From: 13-2-20CM-66-19 sp963824395
GTDB lineage: Bacteria > Pseudomonadota > Gammaproteobacteria > Steroidobacterales > Steroidobacteraceae
Reading direction: 5' to 3'
DNA: 64,000 nucleotides
NCBI GenBank assembly: GCA_963824395.1
Contig: CAWGPF010000005.1
Span: forward strand, 1,142,740-1,206,739
Part shown: piece by piece, positions 58,912 to 64,000 of the stretch
Layout of the letters: every line of letters begins with the position of its first letter
Position numbering within the stretch: the first letter of the stretch is position 1
Notes under the pieces: model-generated
Databases searched by the model: none
What the model was told of the DNA's origin: nothing
Seen by the model: the letters and a program-made list of their open reading frames with translations, nothing else
Position numbers and translations under genes: made by a program

Positions 58912-59223
58912 ATGACTTTCAAGAACGGAATGCGCCCGGTTCACCCGGGCGAGGTATTGCGCGAGGATTTTCTTCGCCCTGCCCACCTAAGCGCAAATGC
59001 GCTTGCCAAGGCACTTCATGTTCCCGCGCCACGGGTTAACGACATTGTCCGTGGGCGCCGTGGGGTTACCGCCGATACCGCCATGCGGCTTGCGCGCTAC
59101 TTCGGTGGTGATGCGCAGTCTTGGCTGAATCTGCAGTCTTTGTATGATCTTCGTATCGCCGAGAAAGCCAAGGCTCAGCGAATTAACCGAGAAATCATCC
59201 CGCTATCCAGCAACCCCGCCTGA
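58912..59223 (+). CDS. higA: Antitoxin HigA (XRE family)
   Basis: 103 residues. RPVHPGEVLREDFLRPAHLSANALAKALHVPAPRVNDIVRGRRGVTADTAMRLARYFGGDAQSWLNLQSLYDLRIAEK is the classic HigA helix-turn-helix. It should neutralise HigB and bind the palindrome at 58589–58604. GAGG lies upstream of the ATG. The toxin-first order is typical of higBA. Confidence 0.95.
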   Translation: MTFKNGMRPVHPGEVLREDFLRPAHLSANALAKALHVPAPRVNDIVRGRRGVTADTAMRLARYFGGDAQSWLNLQSLYDLRIAEKAKAQRINREIIPLSSNPA

Positions 59224-59355
59224 AAGAATGCTGCGCGGGAATCGAACCGACTATCAGCGCCTCATCTCGAACGTTATCAAACGCGGTTGGTACCCCGCGC
59301 TCAGGCGGGCGGGCATCTACGATCGCAAGGTTTAGCCAACGGTTCCGATGCTGCA

Positions 59356-60267
59356 TTAGAGCACCCCTGAGCGGCCTGCCCATGTCGCGATATAACTCTT
59401 CAAGAAGGAAGTGAACTCCTCCGCACCCGGCGGCAGCTCTTTGCCGCGGCTGCTAATGAGGTGAAAGTCGAAGTGCACAATCGGGTTAACCAGCTGGCTG
59501 ACCACAATTTTCCGATTACGGCAGGCGGGCAATCCAAATGACGGGATGATGGCGATGCCCTCCTCGGCTTCCGCCAGGGCGATCTGCGTATCCAGGAGAT
59601 TGACGACGGATCCGATGGTTACCTTCACATCCCCCTCTGCCAGGTGCCTGTCGATGAGCTCCTGATGCGGATGACCCGGTGACAGGGAGATCAATGTTTC
59701 ACCATCGAGCGCGCTCCACGGGAGCGTCTTGCGCGGGGCAGCGTTGTCCCTAGCGGCTCGCGCCACCATCAGGGAAAAGCGGAAGAAGGGCTCGCGGCGC
59801 ACGCCCGCCATGGCCTTGAATATCCCCAGGCTCATATCCAGCTTCCCGGCCTCGACCATGCCGATCAGCGTCGGCAGATCGGCATCAAAAAGCTGAATCC
59901 GCACGTCCGGGCGCTGTTTTCGGAATTCACGCATCGCCGGCGGCAGAACGTTGGCTGCCACCAAGGGAGTGGTCCCGAGCGAAATGGGCTGGACGTTGCG
60001 CTTGGCGCTGCGCCCGATGCTGGCTATTGCGGCATCGAGTTCCTCCAGGTTGCGCTGAATAACAGCCAGCAACTGCCCACCGTGCAGCGTTAGCTCCACG
60101 CGCCGCGTGGTGCGATCGAACAGTCTGAATCCGACCCGGCTCTCAAGCTCCTTGATGAGCACACTCAGGCCAGAAGGAGTGACGAAGAGCGCCTCGGCCG
60201 CCCGCGTGAAGTTGCGATGTTGCGCGACCAGGCGAAACGCGCGTAGCTGTTTGGTACTGACCTCCAT
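59356..60267 (-). CDS. LysR family transcriptional regulator
   Basis: 303 residues. The N-terminal winged HTH (MEVSTKQLRAFRLVAQHRNFTRAAEALFVTPSGLSVLIKELESRVGFRLFDRTTRRVELT) is followed by the periplasmic-binding-like effector domain (about 90–295). Divergent from the alpha/beta hydrolase gene with palindromes in between, so it probably controls itself and the hydrolase–ALDH genes. The effector is unknown. Confidence 0.93.
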   Translation of the reverse strand: MEVSTKQLRAFRLVAQHRNFTRAAEALFVTPSGLSVLIKELESRVGFRLFDRTTRRVELTLHGGQLLAVIQRNLEELDAAIASIGRSAKRNVQPISLGTTPLVAANVLPPAMREFRKQRPDVRIQLFDADLPTLIGMVEAGKLDMSLGIFKAMAGVRREPFFRFSLMVARAARDNAAPRKTLPWSALDGETLISLSPGHPHQELIDRHLAEGDVKVTIGSVVNLLDTQIALAEAEEGIAIIPSFGLPACRNRKIVVSQLVNPIVHFDFHLISSRGKELPPGAEEFTSFLKSYIATWAGRSGVL

Positions 60268-60279
60268 TAGTGAGTTTGT

Positions 60280-60312
60280 ATCACAAATCAGTGATGACTT
60301 AGAACTTAAGTT
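60280..60312. promoter_or_regulatory. Operator-like palindromes between lysR and hydrolase genes
   Basis: ATCAC-AAATCA-GTGAT (60280–60295) and AACTTAAGTT (60303–60312) lie in the 136-bp divergent region. The first, with five-base arms, is the likelier LysR site; the second is a perfect ten-base palindrome. Confidence 0.55.
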
Positions 60313-60403
60313 TCATATGCACCCGGCGTAAAAAGTAACCATGAGCTCAGGCCGGCGGCCCGGGCTCCTGAGACGAAACACACCAATACGCAGGAGATCG
60401 GCC

Positions 60404-61225
60404 ATGACTAACAACACCAGTTCCGCCCCCGTATCGATCGCTCTGGTTCACGGCGGATTCGTCGACGGATCAGGCTGGGAGGCCGTCTATCAGATCCTCA
60501 GGAAGGACGGCTACGACGTCAGCATCGTGCAGAATCCGACCACCACGCTTGCCGACGATGTGGCCGCTACGCAGCGTGTGATTGCCGATAAGAAGGGCCC
60601 CGTGCTCCTCGTCGGTCACTCCTACGGCGGGGTGGTGATCACCGAGGCGGGCAACGCCCCTAATGTCGCGGGCCTGGTCTACATCACCGCGTTCGCCCCC
60701 GACGCCGGGGAATCGGTCGCCAGCCTGATAAAGGACCCGCCCCCGGGCGCCCCAGTTCCGCCGATCCTGCCGCCCCAGCAGGGGTTCTTGGCGCTCGACA
60801 AGGCCAAGTTTGCCGCCAGCTTCGCCGGCGACGTCGCTGCCGATAAGGCCGACTTCATGGCGAACTCGCAGGTTCCCTGGGGCCTCGAAGCGCTCAACGG
60901 GTCGGTCACGAAGCCTGCCTGGCAGAGCAAGCCGAGCTGGTATCTGGTTGCCACTGATGACCGGATGATTCCACCCCCCGCCCAGCGCGCCATGGCAAAG
61001 CGGGCCGGATCCAATGTCGTGGAATCAAAGGGCAGCCACGCGGTCTACGTCTCGCAGCCCGAGGTCGTCGCCAAGCTCGTCAAGGCAGCCGCAATGGTTT
61101 GGCACGTTCTGCAAGAGCATTGGCGTCTTTTGCTAGTTACGCCGACCCCGCTTTTGAGCCACACTGAAATTGTGAGCTGGGGTCCTGAGAGACACAGCGA
61201 CCTTGGTAAAGCCGAAACCTCATGA
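60404..61225 (+). CDS. Alpha/beta hydrolase with unusual C-terminal tail
   Basis: 273 residues from ATG 60404 (AGGAGA upstream). The alpha/beta hydrolase core is complete: oxyanion region LVHGGFVDGSGWE, nucleophile Ser73 in GHSYGG, acid in ATDDRMIP, and His in SKGSHAVYVSQP. The family normally ends soon after VVAKLVKAAA. Here about 43 further residues (MVWHVLQEHWRLL...) follow that match nothing familiar. That suggests the end of the gene was replaced by foreign DNA near 61090. The substrate is unknown; the partner is the aldehyde dehydrogenase that follows. Confidence 0.85.
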   Translation: MTNNTSSAPVSIALVHGGFVDGSGWEAVYQILRKDGYDVSIVQNPTTTLADDVAATQRVIADKKGPVLLVGHSYGGVVITEAGNAPNVAGLVYITAFAPDAGESVASLIKDPPPGAPVPPILPPQQGFLALDKAKFAASFAGDVAADKADFMANSQVPWGLEALNGSVTKPAWQSKPSWYLVATDDRMIPPPAQRAMAKRAGSNVVESKGSHAVYVSQPEVVAKLVKAAAMVWHVLQEHWRLLLVTPTPLLSHTEIVSWGPERHSDLGKAETS

Positions 61226-61237
61226 AGGGTGACACAA

Positions 61238-62680
61238 ATGAAAACACATGAAACCACGACTCCAGTAAGGGCCTTTGATCGCGCCTATATCAACGGCCAG
61301 TTCGTCACTCCCCATGGAACGCAGATCGTCGATCTGGTGAACCCGACCGACAACAAGGTTATCGGCAAGGTCACCATGGCAGACGAAATCGACACCCGAA
61401 AAGCCATCGGTGCTGCGAAAGAGGCCTTCAACTCCTTTTCGCAAAGTAGCAAGGAATACCGGATGGAGCTCCTGCAGCGGTTGCACGACGCCGTGGCCAA
61501 GCGAATGGATCAACTCGTTGAAGCGACGGTCATGGAATACGGCGCACCGCAAGACCGTGCGAAGGGCTCCAACAACCTCGCGGCGAACATTTTCCTGCAC
61601 TTCAAGAAAGTCCTCGAAGATTTCGACCTGGTCAAAACTGTCGGCACATCTAAGGTCGTGATGGAGCCGGCCGGCGTGGTGGGCATATTTACGCCATGGA
61701 ATTCGAGCGCCGGCTCGATCGCGATCAAGGTGGCGCCGGCAATCGCTGCCGGATGCACGGTCGTCATCAAGCCCAGCGAGATGAGCGCTATGCAAACCGA
61801 AGTGTTGATGGACGCCTTTCATGAAGCCGGGTTGCCTCCTGGCGTCATCAATGTCGTGACGGGCCTCGGCGAGGTCGTCGGGACGGAGTTAACGAAAAGT
61901 CCCGACATTCAGAAAATCGCTTTCACCGGTTCGACGCAGATCGGAAAACTGGTCGCCAAGAACTCCCTGGACACAATGAAGCGCTTGACGCTGGAGCTCG
62001 GGGGCAAGTCGCCCAACATCATCCTGGACGACGCCGATCTCTCCACGGCGATCCCGATGGCCATCAACGCCTGCTACCTGAATAACGGGCAGGCCTGCAT
62101 TGCGGCTTCGCGTCTGATCGTGCCGGAAGACCGACTCGACGAAGTGAAGCGATTGGCCAAGGCGGCCGTCGAAAAAATCAAAATGGGCGATCCGAGGGAC
62201 AAGGACGTCACCCTCGGCCCATTGGCCAGCACAAAGCAGTACAAGCGCGTGCAGGAGTACATCAAGTCTGGGATCGAGGAAGGTGCGGAGCTCGTCATCG
62301 GCGGGGAAGGTCATCCCCAGGGACTTGAAGGTGGGAATTTCATCAAGCCCACCGTGTTCGCCAACGTCACCCGCGAGATGCGTATCGCGAAGGAAGAAAT
62401 CTTCGGACCGGTCCTGTCGATACTGACGTACAAGACGGAAGCCGAGGCCATTGAAATCGCCAATGACACCGAATTCGGCCTCATCGCCTACGTAAGCTCG
62501 GCGGACCCGGAAAGGGCCACCCGTGTGGCGCGCAAACTCGCCGCCGGCCGCGTCCTGATCAACACATTAAGTCACGATCCGTTTGCTCCCTTCGGTGGGT
62601 TCAAACAATCGGGGATCGGTCGGGAAGGCGGGATCTTCGGGCTGCAGGAGTACCTGGAACCCAAAGCGATCATCGGCTAA
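61238..62680 (+). CDS. NAD(P)-dependent aldehyde dehydrogenase
   Basis: 480 residues from ATG 61238 (GAAGGG about 9 bp upstream; an in-frame GTG at 61229 is possible). ALDH superfamily with catalytic Cys287 in NNGQACIAASR and Glu253 in LELGGKSPN. TPWNSSAGSIAIKVAPAIAAGCTVVIKPSE and EIFGPVLSI are also clear. Oxidises an aldehyde to its acid in the cytoplasm. It follows the hydrolase gene by 12 bp, and an AraC regulator follows it. GC content and codon use are lower than in the flagellar genes. Confidence 0.93.
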   Translation: MKTHETTTPVRAFDRAYINGQFVTPHGTQIVDLVNPTDNKVIGKVTMADEIDTRKAIGAAKEAFNSFSQSSKEYRMELLQRLHDAVAKRMDQLVEATVMEYGAPQDRAKGSNNLAANIFLHFKKVLEDFDLVKTVGTSKVVMEPAGVVGIFTPWNSSAGSIAIKVAPAIAAGCTVVIKPSEMSAMQTEVLMDAFHEAGLPPGVINVVTGLGEVVGTELTKSPDIQKIAFTGSTQIGKLVAKNSLDTMKRLTLELGGKSPNIILDDADLSTAIPMAINACYLNNGQACIAASRLIVPEDRLDEVKRLAKAAVEKIKMGDPRDKDVTLGPLASTKQYKRVQEYIKSGIEEGAELVIGGEGHPQGLEGGNFIKPTVFANVTREMRIAKEEIFGPVLSILTYKTEAEAIEIANDTEFGLIAYVSSADPERATRVARKLAAGRVLINTLSHDPFAPFGGFKQSGIGREGGIFGLQEYLEPKAIIG

Positions 62681-62738
62681 CCCGAGGAATGTCCTGACAG
62701 CGCGATTGCTTCCAGACGAAATGCCGGCGAGAGAAACA

Positions 62739-63761
62739 ATGACCGTCCACGTGCCAGACCGTTTCAAAGTCGCGAACGCCTTTTGGATAGGGCTCGCTAA
62801 GATCGGACTTACGCCAGCAGCGGTCTTGAGCCAAGCTCGCTTGCCACTGACTGTTTACGACGGCAAGAAGAACCTCGTCACAACGGCGCAGTTCTTCGCA
62901 CTCTGGCGTGCCGTGGGCGAGCTCTCCGCTGATCCGGCCGCGGGCCTGAAAATCGCCACCCAGATCGACGTTGGCAATCGGCCACCGTCAACTATGGCGG
63001 CCTATTACGCCCGTGACTACCGGGATGCCCTCACCCGCCTTGCTCGCTTCAAGCAACTGTGTTCGCCCGAGGAACTGCAAATCAAGGTGAGCAAGGACGA
63101 GTGCGTGATCGAGCCTGTGTGGCTCCACGCGCAGGAAGAAACGCCGCCCTTGTTGACAGACGCCGCCTTCGTCTCGTTCGTTGAACTTGGTCGCCGCGGC
63201 ACAGGGCATTTGGTGACGGCGAAAAGGGTCGAGCTGAAGCGCAGCGCGGAGGCGACCGGCTTCCACGAAGCCTATTTCAAGGGCCCGATCACGTTCGGAG
63301 CGCGACGGAATGCGCTCGTCCTGCACGCGACCGATCTCGATCGGCCGTTCCTTACCTACAACGCCGAGTTGCTTGAGATGTTGAATCCGCAGCTCGAACG
63401 CGCGCTTGAAGAGCGCCGTGCGCAAAGTTCGATCAGTGAGCAGGTGAAATGGATTCTCAAACGCCTGCTCGCGGGAAGCCGGCCGGAGATAGCGGCCGTG
63501 GCGCGCGAGCTCGGGTTGAGCGATCGGACCTTGCAGCGTCGAATCATCGATGACGGCGCAACCTTCCGGCAGTTGCTTCTTGAGGCGCGGCAGGAACTGG
63601 CGCACGAGTACCTCAACCGGCCGGAGATGGATGTCACGGAAGTGGCATTTCTGCTCGGCTACGAGGATTCGAATTCCTTCTATCGAGCTTTCCGAACGTG
63701 GGAGGGGACGACACCCTCCCAGTTGAGGGCAGCGCTCCGACGATCTACACCTGCGCGATAG
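62739..63761 (+). CDS. AraC family regulator with OruR-type sensor domain
   Basis: 340 residues from ATG 62739 (GAGAG upstream; ATG 62721 in frame is an alternative). The N-terminal arabinose-binding-like domain (PF12625 type, about 20–205) includes DYRDALTRLARFKQLCSPEELQIKV. The C-terminal HTH covers about 240–335 (EIAAVARELGLSDRTLQRRIIDDGATFRQLLLEARQELAHEYLNRPEMDVTEVAFLLGYEDSNSFYRAFRTWEGTTPSQLR). Located 58 bp after the ALDH gene and probably a second regulator of it. After it, 63762–64000 shows no gene. Confidence 0.92.
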   Translation: MTVHVPDRFKVANAFWIGLAKIGLTPAAVLSQARLPLTVYDGKKNLVTTAQFFALWRAVGELSADPAAGLKIATQIDVGNRPPSTMAAYYARDYRDALTRLARFKQLCSPEELQIKVSKDECVIEPVWLHAQEETPPLLTDAAFVSFVELGRRGTGHLVTAKRVELKRSAEATGFHEAYFKGPITFGARRNALVLHATDLDRPFLTYNAELLEMLNPQLERALEERRAQSSISEQVKWILKRLLAGSRPEIAAVARELGLSDRTLQRRIIDDGATFRQLLLEARQELAHEYLNRPEMDVTEVAFLLGYEDSNSFYRAFRTWEGTTPSQLRAALRRSTPAR

Positions 63762-64000
63762 GCGCTTGGGTCGGAATCGAAGCGTAACTTTGGGTAGGAA
63801 CCCGGTCACTCCCGCGAGGACTAGTCTCCCACTCGGGATTCTGTTTAGGCACTGGCGGAGCGCCACCTAGTCGCGTTTTCGGATGGCGACGCCTGGAGGT
63901 AGAGTTTTGGCTCGCCTCTCGTCAGACCTCTCGCCGCTACTGACGTTCGCACCTCAAGATGCTCGCGCTCGGGGGACGGTTTGGGAGGCAGAAACTAAAA

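Noticed and set aside
59228..59335. 35-codon frame after higA (LISNVIKRGWYPALRRAGIYDRKV)
   Set aside because: It is too short, lacks a ribosome-binding site and matches no family I can name. It may be the end of a decayed gene, but the evidence is not enough to list it.
63762..64000. Final 239 bases inspected for a gene start or RNA
   Set aside because: No open frame with a start signal, tRNA-like fold or convincing promoter was seen.

Overview
The window is GC-rich chromosomal DNA, probably from a gammaproteobacterium. The gene order fleQ–fliEFGHIJK–fliLMNOPQR–flhBA–flhF–fleN–fliA–motCD, the divergent flgA/flgMN and flgB blocks, and paired sigma-54 and sigma-28 promoters resemble the polar-flagellum hierarchy of Pseudomonas, Xanthomonadales and Nevskiales relatives. 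The exact taxon cannot be named from the sequence alone.

Positions 1–37730 hold an almost complete flagellar locus. It starts with the 3' end of fleQ. Next come a sigma-54 activator without a receiver domain (461–1471), the basal-body, C-ring and export genes (1503–15883), the placement and number regulators flhF and fleN, fliA, and the stator motCD. A DUF2802 and an HDOD gene follow. The leftward flgA-flgMN block sits next to the rightward flgBCDEFGHIJKL block, which leads into fliC, fliD and fliS. Near-consensus sigma-54 sites precede the activator, fliL, flgA and flgB. Sigma-28 sites precede flgM, fliC and fliS. The cheYZAB genes usually found between fliA and motC, and the parC/parP/cheW genes usually found after motD, are absent; DUF2802 remains. 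fleS, flaG and fliT are also not seen. flgK carries a one-base frameshift.

Positions 37706–55943 are accessory and regulatory. They include a two-PAS NarL-type histidine kinase whose phosphoacceptor His is replaced by Asn. A CHAT/TPR lipoprotein lies head to head with an ECF-like sigma factor, with overlapping start codons. Near these are an anti-sigma-like membrane protein, a small I9-inhibitor-like protein and a 59-aa secreted peptide. Then come a UhpA/UhpB(MoxY)-type two-component pair with a DUF2380 protein, a UvrA2-like ATPase, a DUF2845 protein, a VOC/AraC pair, a copper P-type ATPase with two frameshifts, and a Cys-rich lipoprotein.

Positions 56000–64000 look acquired and lower in GC. 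They contain a broken tyrosine integrase, a beta-helix remnant plus an intact beta-helix protein, a 3' tRNA-Pro fragment that looks like an attachment site, and a HigBA toxin–antitoxin pair with a clear operator. A LysR regulator lies opposite an alpha/beta hydrolase, an aldehyde dehydrogenase and an AraC regulator.

Three genes or gene segments (flgK once, copA twice) are disrupted by an apparent single extra base, so some frameshifts may be assembly errors.
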